From NCBI GenBank assembly GCA_934148995.1, contig CAKPDM010000007.1, positions 4,760 through 68,759 on the forward strand: 64,000 nt of DNA. Direction: 5' to 3'. The DNA comes from an uncultured Bacilli bacterium. Its GTDB lineage: Bacteria > Bacillota_I > Bacilli_A > RF39 > UBA660. A model generated the notes under the pieces. The model made no database searches and was not told the origin of the DNA. It worked only from the letters and a program-made list of their open reading frames with translations. Numbering within the stretch: position 1 is the stretch's first letter; every line of letters begins with the position of its first letter. Of the stretch, positions 15,194 to 23,984 are shown piece after piece. The position numbers and the translations under genes are program-made.

Positions 15194-16402
15194 ATGTCTA
15201 ATGAGATATTTAAAAGAGCCGATGTACTAGCAATTCTTCATAAGACCTTAGAAGATGAAAAAAGTTTATATAAAGTTTCTGTATTTTCTCCTAATGGCGA
15301 AAAATATGGTTATAATCAGTATTCATTAATGATTGTAATGGACTTTCTAATTAAATATAATATTATTATTAAAGATTTAGTAAACTTTCCTTATTGTATA
15401 GAAGAACTAAGAAAAATAACTAGTTGCTATAGTGACCATAAAGAATTAGTTATTTGGTGTAATTCCTTACTAGGAGAACTAATTAGAGTAAAACTTAAAT
15501 TGACTGATAAAACTTCCTATGAAAATAAAAGAAAAATATTAGTTTATTTGTATGAAGAATATATCGTTAATGGTTATATGTTCCATAGTTTTCCTTCAAC
15601 ATTTAAAGCGTTAGTGGAAGAAAAAGGACTTGACCCTAAGGACTATATTTATCCAGTATTCTATATGAAAAAACTTTACTATATTTTTAAAAATCATAAA
15701 TATGATGATATGATACCTAAATATTTGCTAGAACAAATTACTTCTATAGCAATGACAGATTCACCAGCAATGGCTTATTATTATGCTTTTAGAAGTCCAC
15801 AATATTTCTGTGAATTAACTGCTACTTCTAAATATTATAAAGATAAAAAAGAGTATGATAAAGAAGCTTATTATCGTAAGGATAAAGAAGCTTGTAAGAA
15901 TAATTTAGTATTATTAGCTAAACATTTAAATATGACTGATAAAGAAGAAGAGACAGTTTTAACTGCTTTTGAAAAACAATGGAATATTTTAGATGCTAGT
16001 AATTCCCTACCACAAATAGCTTTCATTTCTAGAAAAGAAGTAGGAAAAGATAAGCTTAATGATATAGATGACATCTTACATAAAGCAAGAGTTGAAGACT
16101 TAGTAATTGGAATAGCTCGTATTACTGATAGTAGATATGCACATGTTAAAAGATATAGTGCTTTGTTGCCACTAACATTTACAGTTAAGACTTTTCCAAG
16201 TTATCGAGAAGTAAAGAATAATAAATTTATTGAAAAGAAAGAACCAGTTAAGGAAGAAAAGCAAGAGAATTTAACAAATTATTCTTCTAGATATGAGAAA
16301 AGTTACGGCTATGCTTCAATATTTTCCATGTTAGGATTGTTATTTATTTCATTAGGTTGTACACTAATTATTATTCTTAGATATTATGGTTATTATATTT
16401 AA
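15194..16402 (+). CDS. hypothetical protein with C-terminal membrane anchor, 402 aa
   Basis: I do not recognise the family. About 365 mostly helical, charged residues are followed by a single C-terminal transmembrane segment (about residues 377-399, MLGLLFISLGCTLIIILRYY). This is a tail-anchored layout with the bulk in the cytoplasm. It begins with ATG after GGGGTTGG. It lies between the first herA-like gene and fmt and ends 22 bases before fmt, so it may be read into fmt. Confidence 0.65.
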   Translation: MSNEIFKRADVLAILHKTLEDEKSLYKVSVFSPNGEKYGYNQYSLMIVMDFLIKYNIIIKDLVNFPYCIEELRKITSCYSDHKELVIWCNSLLGELIRVKLKLTDKTSYENKRKILVYLYEEYIVNGYMFHSFPSTFKALVEEKGLDPKDYIYPVFYMKKLYYIFKNHKYDDMIPKYLLEQITSIAMTDSPAMAYYYAFRSPQYFCELTATSKYYKDKKEYDKEAYYRKDKEACKNNLVLLAKHLNMTDKEEETVLTAFEKQWNILDASNSLPQIAFISRKEVGKDKLNDIDDILHKARVEDLVIGIARITDSRYAHVKRYSALLPLTFTVKTFPSYREVKNNKFIEKKEPVKEEKQENLTNYSSRYEKSYGYASIFSMLGLLFISLGCTLIIILRYYGYYI

Positions 16403-16424
16403 CCTAAACAGGAGGTAAGAAAAG

Positions 16425-17354
16425 ATGAAAGTAGTATTTATGGGAACTCCCGAATTTGCAGTACCAATTTTAAAACTATTAATTGATGAATATGATGTAG
16501 TAGGAGTAGTAACACAACCAGATAGAATGGTTGGTCGTAAAAGAATAATTACTCCACCACCAGTAAAGGAACTAGCCCTAGAACATAACATAAAAGTTTT
16601 TCAACCACGAAAGATAAAAGAAGATTATCAAGAAATATTAGCTCTAGCACCAGATTTAATTGTAACTTGTGCTTATGGACAAATATTACCGGAAGAAATC
16701 TTACATTTTCCGAAGTATGGATGTATCAACGTTCATGCTTCACTACTTCCTAAGTTAAGAGGAGGAGCTCCAATTCATCATGCTATTATTGATGGATATA
16801 AAGAAACAGGAATTACTATCATGTATATGTCTAAAAAAATGGATCAAGGTGATATCTTAACTCAAGTTAAAACACCAATTTTAGATGATGATACCCTAGG
16901 AAGTTTACAATATAAATTAAGTGAAATGGCCAAAGATTTATTAAAATCAACTATTTCTTTATTAATTGAAGATAAAATTATTCCTTTGAAACAAAACGAA
17001 GAAGAAGCAACTTATGGTTACAATATTTCTCGTGAAGAAGAAAGAATAGATTTTACTAAAAGTATAGAAGAAGTTGATAGACAAGTAAGGGGGTTAAACC
17101 CTGTACCAGGTGCTTATACAACTCTTAATGGAAAAATCTTAAAAATCTATGATGTTAGATTTGGTGATAGGTACTATCCAAATACAGAAGATGGGACAAT
17201 AGTTGATTTTCATCACGATGGCTTTAGTGTCGTTTGTGGCAAGAAAGAGTTAGTTATTACTGATATGGCTTTAGAAGGTAAAAGAAGATGTGCAGCTAAA
17301 GATTTCTTAAACGGAGTTAAAAAGGAAGAATTGAAAGGAACTGTACTAAGATAA
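16425..17354 (+). CDS. fmt: methionyl-tRNA formyltransferase
   Basis: 309 residues, normal length. It transfers the formyl group of 10-formyl-THF to initiator Met-tRNA. Visible are the N-terminal Rossmann start (VVFMGTPEFAVPILKLL), the catalytic region INVHASLLPKLRGGAPIHHA and GITIMYMSKKMDQGDIL with the conserved Asp. The C-terminal OB domain includes VRGLNPVPGAYTTLNGKILK. ATG follows AGGAGGTAAG. A 246-aa gene starts 1 base after the stop, so the two are co-transcribed. Confidence 0.97.
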   Translation: MKVVFMGTPEFAVPILKLLIDEYDVVGVVTQPDRMVGRKRIITPPPVKELALEHNIKVFQPRKIKEDYQEILALAPDLIVTCAYGQILPEEILHFPKYGCINVHASLLPKLRGGAPIHHAIIDGYKETGITIMYMSKKMDQGDILTQVKTPILDDDTLGSLQYKLSEMAKDLLKSTISLLIEDKIIPLKQNEEEATYGYNISREEERIDFTKSIEEVDRQVRGLNPVPGAYTTLNGKILKIYDVRFGDRYYPNTEDGTIVDFHHDGFSVVCGKKELVITDMALEGKRRCAAKDFLNGVKKEELKGTVLR

Positions 17355-17355
17355 T

Positions 17356-18096
17356 ATGGATGATAAAAAGAAAAAAGAAGAAACTAAAAAAGTAGTAACC
17401 AACCTATTAAAAACTGATAGAGGAAAAGCTATTCTTTTTTTCCTTTTCTATTTAGTCTTCTTTTTCATCATAAGCATAATGGCTAGAACTAATCTTGCTA
17501 ATAAAAAGCAAAGTGAAGTTAATAATGATAAGAATACCAACATTTCTGTGAACTATGACTTTACTAAACTAGAAGCTGGTAATTATCGTTTTACTAGGGA
17601 AGAAGATAGAAATGGTATTAAAACAATCTTTACAGGTGATGTAAATGATGGGAAGAGTTCTTTTATAATGACGAAAGATAATACCGTTAGAACTTTTTTC
17701 TCTTATAATGACATATACTTGGAAAGAACTAATAATACTTATAATGTAGCAGTTAATCCTTATTTATATGCTTCTCTTAACGATATTAAAAATATCAAGA
17801 ACATAATTAAAGCTGCTCATCTAAAAGCAAAAACAACTTATGAAAATGGAAATACGGTTTATCAATATGAAATAACTTCTAATTCACTTTTAGAATTACT
17901 TGATAATAAGCAAGTTGATTTAGATGATAAAGTTAATTTAATAGCTTTAACTGTTAATGGAGATAAAGAAATAGTAGAAATTACTTATCATTTAGATAGT
18001 TATCATAGTTATACTTATAATGTAGTAGAAACACTTACAATTAAAATAGATTATAGTGATTATGGTAAAGTTAAAGAGCTAGAAATTCCAGGGTAG
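17356..18096 (+). CDS. membrane-anchored protein of unknown function, 246 aa
   Basis: The first about 25 residues are cytoplasmic and very Lys-rich (MDDKKKKEETKKVV). One transmembrane segment follows at about 28-43 (ILFFLFYLVFFFIISIM), then an outer domain of about 190 residues with alternating beta-strand patterns. No family recognised. The start lies 1 base after the fmt stop without a strong ribosome site of its own, suggesting translational coupling. It ends 80 bases before ffh, which has its own promoter. Confidence 0.7.
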   Translation: MDDKKKKEETKKVVTNLLKTDRGKAILFFLFYLVFFFIISIMARTNLANKKQSEVNNDKNTNISVNYDFTKLEAGNYRFTREEDRNGIKTIFTGDVNDGKSSFIMTKDNTVRTFFSYNDIYLERTNNTYNVAVNPYLYASLNDIKNIKNIIKAAHLKAKTTYENGNTVYQYEITSNSLLELLDNKQVDLDDKVNLIALTVNGDKEIVEITYHLDSYHSYTYNVVETLTIKIDYSDYGKVKELEIPG

Positions 18097-18123
18097 TTCT
18101 TTTTCTATCTATAGCAAAATAAA

Positions 18124-18153
18124 TGGACAAAGTAATACAAAATTAGATATAAT
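18124..18153 (+). promoter_or_regulatory. promoter of ffh
   Basis: TGGACA at 18124-18129, an 18-base spacer and TATAAT at 18148-18153. Confidence 0.6.
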
Positions 18154-18177
18154 TAATAAAGAAGTGGAGATGAAAAT

Positions 18178-19485
18178 ATGTTTGAAAGTCTAGGAGATCG
18201 TTTACAAGAAGTTCTCCATAAAGCAAAAGGTTATGGGAAGATAACTGAAGAAAACATTGATGAAATGATGAGAGAAATCAGACTTTCTTTATTGGAAGCT
18301 GATGTTAACTATAAAGTAGTAAAAGAATTTACCACTAAAGTAAAAGAAAAAGCTTTAGGGGAAGAAGTTAAAAGAAGTATTAAACCAGGTGATTTATTTG
18401 TTAAAATTGTAAAGGATGAATTAACTGAATTATTAGGAGGAGAGGCAGCTCCTCTAAATCTAGAAGGAAGTCCTGCTATTTTAATGTTAGTTGGTCTTCA
18501 AGGTTCAGGTAAAACAACTACGATTGGAAAGCTTGCTAATTATCTAAGAAAGAAATATAAGAAAAAGCCATTATTAGTAGCTGGTGATATTTATCGTCCT
18601 GCTGCAATTGATCAGTTGAAGCAATTAGGTAAACAATTAAATATTGAAGTTTACGAAGAAGGGATAACTAATCCAGTTTCTTTATGTCAAAGAGCTTACA
18701 ACTATGCTAAGGAAAATGGTTATGACTATATTTTAGTTGATACAGCTGGAAGACTTCAGATTGATGAACAGTTAATGGAAGAGTTAAAAGAAGTTGAAGA
18801 AGCAATTAAACCACAAGAGACTTTGTTAGTTCTTGATTCTATGATGGGACAAGATGCTATTCATGTTATTAATGGTTTCAATGAAAAGTTAAATCTAACT
18901 GGTGTTATTTTAACTAAATTAGATGGTGATACTAGAGGTGGTGTAGCTTTATCTGTTCGTCATTTAACAAATTTACCAATTAAGTTTATTGGTACTAGTG
19001 AAAAATTAGATGGTTTATCTAGCTTTGATCCAGAACGAATGGCTGGAAGAATTCTTGATATGGGTGATATTATCTCTTTAGTTGAACAAGCTGAAGAAGC
19101 AATCGATGAAAAAGCCGCTACTAAAGCCGCTAAGAGATTACAACAAGGTAAATTTGACTTAGAAGATTTCTTAACTTCTATGAAACAAATTAAGAAGTTA
19201 GGTCCATTAGAGAATTTGATTAAGTTGATACCTGGTGCTAAGAAAATGGGACTATCTAATATTCAAATACCAGAAAAACAATTAGCACATGTAGAAGCAA
19301 TTATTCTTTCCATGACTCCAGAAGAGCGTCGTGATCCTAAGATTATCAAAGCTAGTAGAAAGACAAGAATTGCTCAAGGTAGTGGGCGCTCTGTTCAAGA
19401 AGTAAACCAATTACTTATCCAGTTTGAACAAATGAAAAAGATGATGAAAGGCTTTAAGAAAGATAATATGCAATTACCTTTCTAA
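18178..19485 (+). CDS. ffh: signal recognition particle protein Ffh
   Basis: 435 residues, the usual size. The N domain is followed by the G domain with GLQGSGKTTTIGKLA, DTAGRLQIDE, TKLDGDTRGG and GTSEKLDGLSSFDPERMAGR. The M domain ends in a Met-rich tail (FEQMKKMMKGFKKDNM) that binds signal peptides and 4.5S RNA. It targets nascent membrane proteins to FtsY and SecYEG. ATG follows GTGGAGATG. The usual upstream partner ylxM is not adjacent; fmt and an unknown membrane protein gene precede it. Confidence 0.97.
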   Translation: MFESLGDRLQEVLHKAKGYGKITEENIDEMMREIRLSLLEADVNYKVVKEFTTKVKEKALGEEVKRSIKPGDLFVKIVKDELTELLGGEAAPLNLEGSPAILMLVGLQGSGKTTTIGKLANYLRKKYKKKPLLVAGDIYRPAAIDQLKQLGKQLNIEVYEEGITNPVSLCQRAYNYAKENGYDYILVDTAGRLQIDEQLMEELKEVEEAIKPQETLLVLDSMMGQDAIHVINGFNEKLNLTGVILTKLDGDTRGGVALSVRHLTNLPIKFIGTSEKLDGLSSFDPERMAGRILDMGDIISLVEQAEEAIDEKAATKAAKRLQQGKFDLEDFLTSMKQIKKLGPLENLIKLIPGAKKMGLSNIQIPEKQLAHVEAIILSMTPEERRDPKIIKASRKTRIAQGSGRSVQEVNQLLIQFEQMKKMMKGFKKDNMQLPF

Positions 19486-19496
19486 TAAAAGTTTTC

Positions 19497-19535
19497 AAAG
19501 AGAGTGATTTATGTATTAAATGCTTTCTTTTTTTG
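19497..19535 (+). terminator. probable terminator after ffh
   Basis: AAGAGAGTGATTTA can pair imperfectly with TAAATGCTTTCTT, followed by a T run. Confidence 0.5.
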
Positions 19536-19694
19536 TATTTATAGATTTCATTACCAAAAAGTTGCAAATGTGTAATAAATTGGTAATGGTTTATAATATA
19601 TGATTAAGTGAGCTATGAAGGATAACTAGAATTATTGAAAAGTTGCCTTCAATTTGATAAAATTAATTCATAAAATATGAAAGTAGGTGTTGAT
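19536..19694. other. untranslated region between ffh and the G-tract ORF
   Basis: A TATAAT occurs near 19594 without a good -35. A hairpin is possible at 19617-19651 (GAAGG with CCTTC and inner ACT/AGT). I see no reading frame and no known riboswitch. Confidence 0.3.
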
Positions 19695-19784
19695 ATGTTT
19701 AGTGGTAGTAATTGTTTGCTTTCTATAAGTGTAAAAGTTAACTCAAAATTAACCTGGGGGGGGGTACTTATTAGTACTAAGTAG
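19695..19784 (+). CDS. possible 29-aa leader peptide containing a G9 tract
   Basis: ATG at 19695, preceded by a weak TAGGTG, opens 29 codons (MFSGSNCLLSISVK...) that run through nine consecutive G (19756-19764, read as Trp-Gly-Gly) to TAG. Changing the tract by one base moves the stop. The coding status is uncertain; it could equally be part of a regulatory leader. Confidence 0.25.
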   Translation: MFSGSNCLLSISVKVNSKLTWGGVLISTK

Positions 19785-19800
19785 CAAAACTACTTTCTTT
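19779..19800 (+). terminator. hairpin with T-rich tail after the G9 tract
   Basis: AAGTAG-CAAAA-CTACTT followed by TCTTT, upstream of the surface protein gene; a possible attenuator. Confidence 0.5.
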
Positions 19801-19876
19801 CATAGTGTCAAATTGATGGAATAGGAATGAACTTATTCTGTCTTTTTTGTATTTAATGAAAGGTAAGGTAGTAAAA

Positions 19877-21100
19877 GTGAAAAAGAGAAAAGTATTTATT
19901 TTAATAATTAGTTTAGTAGTAACAATAATTGTTGTTCTAGGAGTAAGTTATGCGTTACTTCAAAAAAATGTAGTTAGTGATAATGGAAAAATAATTTACA
20001 AAGTAGGAGATTTAGAAGTGAAACTTGATGAATCTGGTTCAAAAGATATAAGTTTAACAAATACTATGCCAACAGAAGATAGTGATGGATTAAAAAATGA
20101 ACCATATAGTTTTTCGTTAGTAAACAGTGGGAGCCAAAGATTAAAATATACAATCTATTTAGAAGATGATACGGATGCTAAGAATAAATGTGGTACAGAT
20201 TGTGAATTAATACCTGATGAATTTATAAGATATAATTTAGCAAATGATGAGAAAAAGTTAAAAACTGCTAGTTTGTCTTCTAATGATAGTAAAATCTATA
20301 CTGGAATAATCAGTGGCAATTCTACTGATAAACTTAATTTAAGAGTATGGCTTTCTATTAATGCAGATAATAGTGTGATGAATAAATATTATTTTGGAAA
20401 GCTTAGAGTAGAAACTACTTATATAAGTAATGAAGATTTAGATAGTTTGTGTCTTAATAATGGAGGGGATTTAGTAGTAGATGATGAATGTCGAAAATAT
20501 TATGTTAAATTAAATAACTTTATAGAAAATAGTGATTTTAAAGATATGGGACGTAATTGGGCTTTTAATGACGGTGCTATATTAGATTCAGTAACTGATG
20601 GAATTGCTACAGTCAATTGTACAGCTGGAAAGAGTAGTTGTGGTATTTTTCAACAACCTCTTGAAAAGAGTAGTGTTTTAAATCATAAGTATTTCTTTTC
20701 AAATATGATAAAGTCTTCATCACCTACACAAATTATAAGAAATGGTTTAGAAAACATAAGATATTTGATCCCTGATCAGAAAATTGGCGATACAGAATGG
20801 CATCAGCTATCTGATATTATTACTTTTGATGAAAACATAAAAAATACAATTCAAAATACATATCATGCTTTTGTAATTTATGTATTAAACGAATTTGATC
20901 AAGTGTTTTTATTAAAAAATCCAGTTTTTGTTGATTTAACTTTAATGTTTGGTGAAGGAAATGAACCATCAAAAGAATGGTGTGATAAAAATCTTAATAT
21001 TTATATGGAATATAATGAAACAGGAGTGAAAATACCAATTAATGAAATTAAATATAAAGAAAAAACATCATATTATGATGTAATTGACTTATTTAATTAA
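19877..21100 (+). CDS. secreted/surface protein with GEGNEPS-type C-terminal domain
   Basis: About 407 residues from GTG at 19877, which follows AAGGTAAGGTAG; ATG at 19856 is the alternative. The N-terminus VKKRKVFILIISLVVTIIVVLGVSYAL is a signal or anchor segment like those of TasA/camelysin-type and pseudopilin-like surface proteins. A beta-rich domain of about 170 residues follows. The second half has the pattern seen in tail-associated or carbohydrate-binding modules of gut Firmicutes (WAFNDGAI ... GDTEWHQLSDIITF ... LTLMFGEGNEPSKEWC). Ligand unknown. Confidence 0.65.
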   Translation: MKKRKVFILIISLVVTIIVVLGVSYALLQKNVVSDNGKIIYKVGDLEVKLDESGSKDISLTNTMPTEDSDGLKNEPYSFSLVNSGSQRLKYTIYLEDDTDAKNKCGTDCELIPDEFIRYNLANDEKKLKTASLSSNDSKIYTGIISGNSTDKLNLRVWLSINADNSVMNKYYFGKLRVETTYISNEDLDSLCLNNGGDLVVDDECRKYYVKLNNFIENSDFKDMGRNWAFNDGAILDSVTDGIATVNCTAGKSSCGIFQQPLEKSSVLNHKYFFSNMIKSSSPTQIIRNGLENIRYLIPDQKIGDTEWHQLSDIITFDENIKNTIQNTYHAFVIYVLNEFDQVFLLKNPVFVDLTLMFGEGNEPSKEWCDKNLNIYMEYNETGVKIPINEIKYKEKTSYYDVIDLFN

Positions 21101-21112
21101 ATATAAAAGTAT

Positions 21113-21862
21113 TTAAAGACGAGATATATGTGCTGCTGACTTATCGCCTTTTCTATAAATATAATCAAGGTCGATTAGTTTGATTTTCTTTTTTTGATAG
21201 GCTTTACTTTGCTCAATGTTAATTACTTCATGATTCCCATCAATATCAGTAAAACCAGAATAGTTGAACTTAGTCGGAAATATAGCAAAGTTATCTTGAA
21301 AATTACTATCACCAATTTCAAGATTAGCTCTAGCTAGGTCATCATTAATTGCTGCTAAATCTTCATCTGTTAATTTGATACTTTCTCCTTTAGGACTTAT
21401 TTCTAAGTATAAACTATCCTTTTCAGTAGGAAATTTCTTCTGTACAATTAAATCATTGAAACGATAAAAAGTAGGGAAATCAAAAGTTTTTCTTTTATCA
21501 CCAATCTTTAAAACCTTATCATCAAAGAAAAAGGTAAAATTGGAAGAACCAGCTCCTTTATATTCTAAATTATCAAAGTCAAAGTTTTTATCAAGCATTT
21601 CAAAATAAGAATATAAATTGTTTCTCATAATCTTGTACATAATTTTAGATTTAAAATATAACTGTAAAGGTGCATTTTTCTCTTCCATTTTCCTTTGTAA
21701 ACGATAAAGTAGTTGATAATTATCTTTTAGATAACGTTCCACCTCTGGAAAACTTCTAGCAAGATAATTTATCACTTTATTATAATCTGCTTCTGATAAA
21801 TTAAGTTCATCAATACTTTCAAGTAAATTAATAGCTTCTTCTAAAGTCTTTATATCAAACAT
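21113..21862 (-). CDS. hypothetical protein, possibly degenerate kinase fold, 249 aa
   Basis: ATG at 21862 lies 8 bases after AAGGGG; a GTG at 21871 overlaps that ribosome site. The protein is soluble. The stretch YKGAGSSNFTFFFDDKVLKIG resembles a glycine loop followed by the kinase lysine, and the late IKLIDLDYIYRKGD resembles a metal-binding loop. No HRD-type catalytic loop is evident, so kinase activity is doubtful. It converges on the surface protein gene. Confidence 0.55.
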   Translation of the reverse strand: MFDIKTLEEAINLLESIDELNLSEADYNKVINYLARSFPEVERYLKDNYQLLYRLQRKMEEKNAPLQLYFKSKIMYKIMRNNLYSYFEMLDKNFDFDNLEYKGAGSSNFTFFFDDKVLKIGDKRKTFDFPTFYRFNDLIVQKKFPTEKDSLYLEISPKGESIKLTDEDLAAINDDLARANLEIGDSNFQDNFAIFPTKFNYSGFTDIDGNHEVINIEQSKAYQKKKIKLIDLDYIYRKGDKSAAHISRL

Positions 21863-21936
21863 TAAGTTCACCCCTTAATAGGGCATATTATAGCACTTTT
21901 GCTAGGCAAAATAAAGAGGCATTATTAAGTATTAAT

Positions 21937-21945
21937 CATAATCTA
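21937..21945 (+). promoter_or_regulatory. possible SigE/SigK-type -10 element before the CotD-like gene
   Basis: CATAATCTA fits the CATANNNTA -10 of mother-cell sigma factors. The -35 is unclear. It sits 21 bases before the coat gene start. Confidence 0.35.
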
Positions 21946-21965
21946 TATTAGAGGAGGAAATACAA

Positions 21966-22310
21966 ATGTTATACAATAATCAAGACTTTAATATGAATCA
22001 AACGGCTAGTATTGTTGGCGATGGAAATATTATCGACAAAGATATGGATATCGATGTAAATATAAATGGAATGGGAATGAATAATCAAGGAAATTATATG
22101 CAAGGAACTACGCAAAGTCCTATCATAGAACCAATGCAAGAAAGACAAATAAATAGAACTATAATTCATCAAGTACCACACGTTTGCCCAATTAGAACTA
22201 GAATAATAAATCATCATATTTATAAGCATACTTATTGTCCAGAATATTCTTGCTGTGAAGAAAATGTAGTAAGTAATATTAATCAAGGTTCTTGCTGTAA
22301 TTTTCGTTAG
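21966..22310 (+). CDS. CotD-like spore coat protein
   Basis: 114 residues, rich in Asn, Met, His and Cys. The core HQVPHVCPIRTRIINHHIYKH resembles the His-rich repeats of the CotD family, and the tail has CC and CNF motifs (YSCCEENVVSNINQGSCCNF) suitable for cross-linking. The first 60 residues are low-complexity (MNQ, NGMGMNNQGN). It has a strong ribosome site AGGAGGAAAT. Assignment rests on composition and a short core, so it is tentative, but other coat-like genes at 52 kb support it. Confidence 0.6.
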   Translation: MLYNNQDFNMNQTASIVGDGNIIDKDMDIDVNINGMGMNNQGNYMQGTTQSPIIEPMQERQINRTIIHQVPHVCPIRTRIINHHIYKHTYCPEYSCCEENVVSNINQGSCCNFR

Positions 22311-22334
22311 AAGTCAGGTAACTGACTTTTTTCT
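22311..22334 (+). terminator. terminator after the CotD-like gene
   Basis: AAGTCAG-GTAA-CTGACTT followed by TTTTCTTT. Confidence 0.8.
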
Positions 22335-22344
22335 TTAAAAAAAT

Positions 22345-22355
22345 AATGTTATAAT
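22345..22355 (+). promoter_or_regulatory. extended -10 promoter of the acidic protein gene
   Basis: AATGT-TATAAT, with the TGn extension and no clear -35. Confidence 0.5.
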
Positions 22356-22391
22356 TTAGTTATAGATAAAGATGGAAAGGAAATAGTAATA

Positions 22392-22616
22392 ATGAATGAA
22401 GAAAAAACACCACTAACTAATACTGATTTTGATAAGCTTTTAAAAGAAGTCTTAGAGTCTGATGACCAAATAATTGAAGAAGAACAAGAAATAGAAGAAA
22501 CAGATGAATTTGCTGATAGTATATTAAAGGACGAAAATAAAACTAACTTAGAACTAACTGATGAAGAAGAAACAGAAAGTTATCTTGAAGAGGAAGATAT
22601 AAGTATAGATGAATAG
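22392..22616 (+). CDS. small highly acidic protein, 74 aa
   Basis: About 40% of residues are Glu or Asp, with few positive charges; it is probably disordered. No known family. ATG follows AAAGGAAAT, and a promoter upstream and a terminator downstream make it a complete single-gene unit, which supports expression. Confidence 0.6.
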   Translation: MNEEKTPLTNTDFDKLLKEVLESDDQIIEEEQEIEETDEFADSILKDENKTNLELTDEEETESYLEEEDISIDE

Positions 22617-22644
22617 TATACCGAAAATAAAGGTATACTTTTTT
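22615..22644 (+). terminator. terminator of the acidic protein gene
   Basis: AGTATACC pairs with GGTATACT (8 bp) and is followed by TTTTT; the stop codon lies at the base of the stem. Confidence 0.8.
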
Positions 22645-22649
22645 AAATA

Positions 22650-22677
22650 CAAAAAAAGCCTTGATAATCAAGACTTT
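22650..22677 (-). terminator. terminator of the tRNA-Arg/tRNA-Pro unit
   Basis: Minus strand AAAGTCTTGA-TTA-TCAAGGCTTT followed by T residues. Confidence 0.75.
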
Positions 22678-22688
22678 AAAATTCTAAC

Positions 22689-22765
22689 TGGTCGGGAAGA
22701 CAGGATTTGAACCTGCAACAGCTTGGTCCCAAACCAAGTGCTCTACCAAGTTGAACTACTTCCCG
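22689..22765 (-). tRNA. tRNA-Pro (UGG)
   Basis: Complete cloverleaf: acceptor CGGGAAG/CTTCCCG, anticodon stem CTTGG/CCAAG with loop TTTGGGA (anticodon TGG), T arm GGTTCAAATCC, and an encoded CCA end. Confidence 0.95.
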
Positions 22766-22768
22766 AAG

Positions 22769-22845
<77 letters not shown>

Positions 22846-22950
22846 ATAAGCTCTTCTTCAAAAGACAAACTTATATTATCATAATAAACGAACCACGTCA
22901 ATATATTTTTTAAAATTTATTGTTCATTTTCGAGGAAAATTGGTTGAAAT

Positions 22951-23898
22951 CTAAAATTTAAATGAAGTTTCATTAAGAAAAGCATATTCACTATGACACT
23001 TTAATTGCCTGATTAACTTAAATAATGCCATATCACGCATTTTGCATTCAAGCATTATATCAATATCAACATCAACTTTTTTTACTAAATCAAGAAATTT
23101 GATAAAATCTTTTTCATCTATATAGTTATTATGACTTCTCTTATCCTTTCTACTTCTAGGAGAAGAAAAGTGAACTTTAGGATTATCTTTAGTTCCCTTC
23201 CAAGTTGCAAATATTTCTTCTAAGTCTTTAACTGTTAACTTCTTCTTTTTATTACATCTATAATGATGATAATCAAGTACCATTGGAATATTTAATTCCT
23301 TACAAACCTTTAAAGTATCTTCAAAAGTAAAAATCTTATCATCATTTTCTATAATAATAATATCTTGCAAATGTTTAGGAAGCTTTCTAAAATTAGTAAT
23401 AAATCTTGCTAAAGCTTCTTCTTTATTTTCTTTACCACTACCTATATGAATAATGGCTTTTCCTTCAATTCCTAATAATTTAAAAAGATTATAATGATAT
23501 TCAATTTGTAATCTAGAAGTTTTTACCACCTCGTCATTAATACTATTTAAAACACAGAATTGATCAAGATGAGTATCAACTCTTATCTTATACTTTTTAA
23601 TTTTTCTTCCAACTTCACTAAATCTTTCTGAAAATAATTTAATATAATTAAAATTAACTAATTGATGAGTAGCAAGTGGCACAATATTAGGTGACATTCG
23701 ATAAAAGTGCACACTATTGATAAAGTTATAATCAAGTACCTGACTGAAGATAAACAAATTTCTATTGACAATTTCTTTTAGTTTTCTTTGTGCCTCATTG
23801 CTACTAAGATTAGAGTAGGTCTTATAAGTCATTGTATGGGAATAAGTAATCTTATCTAAAGTCAAGGGACTAGCAACATAACCAAGTCGTACTTTCAT
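22951..23898 (-). CDS. uvsE: UV damage endonuclease UvsE/UvdE
   Basis: 315 residues. ATG at 23898 follows GGTGAT; an ATG at 23910 is upstream of that site. The TIM-barrel family start is visible (KVRLGYVASPLTL ... HTMTYKTYSNL), followed by metal-ligand segments: RVDTHLDQF, IHIGSGKENKEEAL, IIIENDDKIFTFEDTLKVC, MVLDYHHYRCN and a late VHFSSPRSRKDKRSHNNYID. The enzyme nicks DNA 5' of UV photoproducts. It is divergent from the DUF3298-like gene and faces the tRNA pair. Confidence 0.9.
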   Translation of the reverse strand: MKVRLGYVASPLTLDKITYSHTMTYKTYSNLSSNEAQRKLKEIVNRNLFIFSQVLDYNFINSVHFYRMSPNIVPLATHQLVNFNYIKLFSERFSEVGRKIKKYKIRVDTHLDQFCVLNSINDEVVKTSRLQIEYHYNLFKLLGIEGKAIIHIGSGKENKEEALARFITNFRKLPKHLQDIIIIENDDKIFTFEDTLKVCKELNIPMVLDYHHYRCNKKKKLTVKDLEEIFATWKGTKDNPKVHFSSPRSRKDKRSHNNYIDEKDFIKFLDLVKKVDVDIDIMLECKMRDMALFKLIRQLKCHSEYAFLNETSFKF

Positions 23899-23984
23899 AA
23901 CTATCACCATTTTTAGTATGGAACAAAATAATTTAATTATTCTAAAATAATCTTTACTAACATATATTGAAACGGGTGATAAGT

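Noticed and set aside
19536..19694. Riboswitch or T-box before the surface protein gene
   Set aside because: No conserved riboswitch core or T-box sequence (such as TGGN plus specifier loop) is visible.
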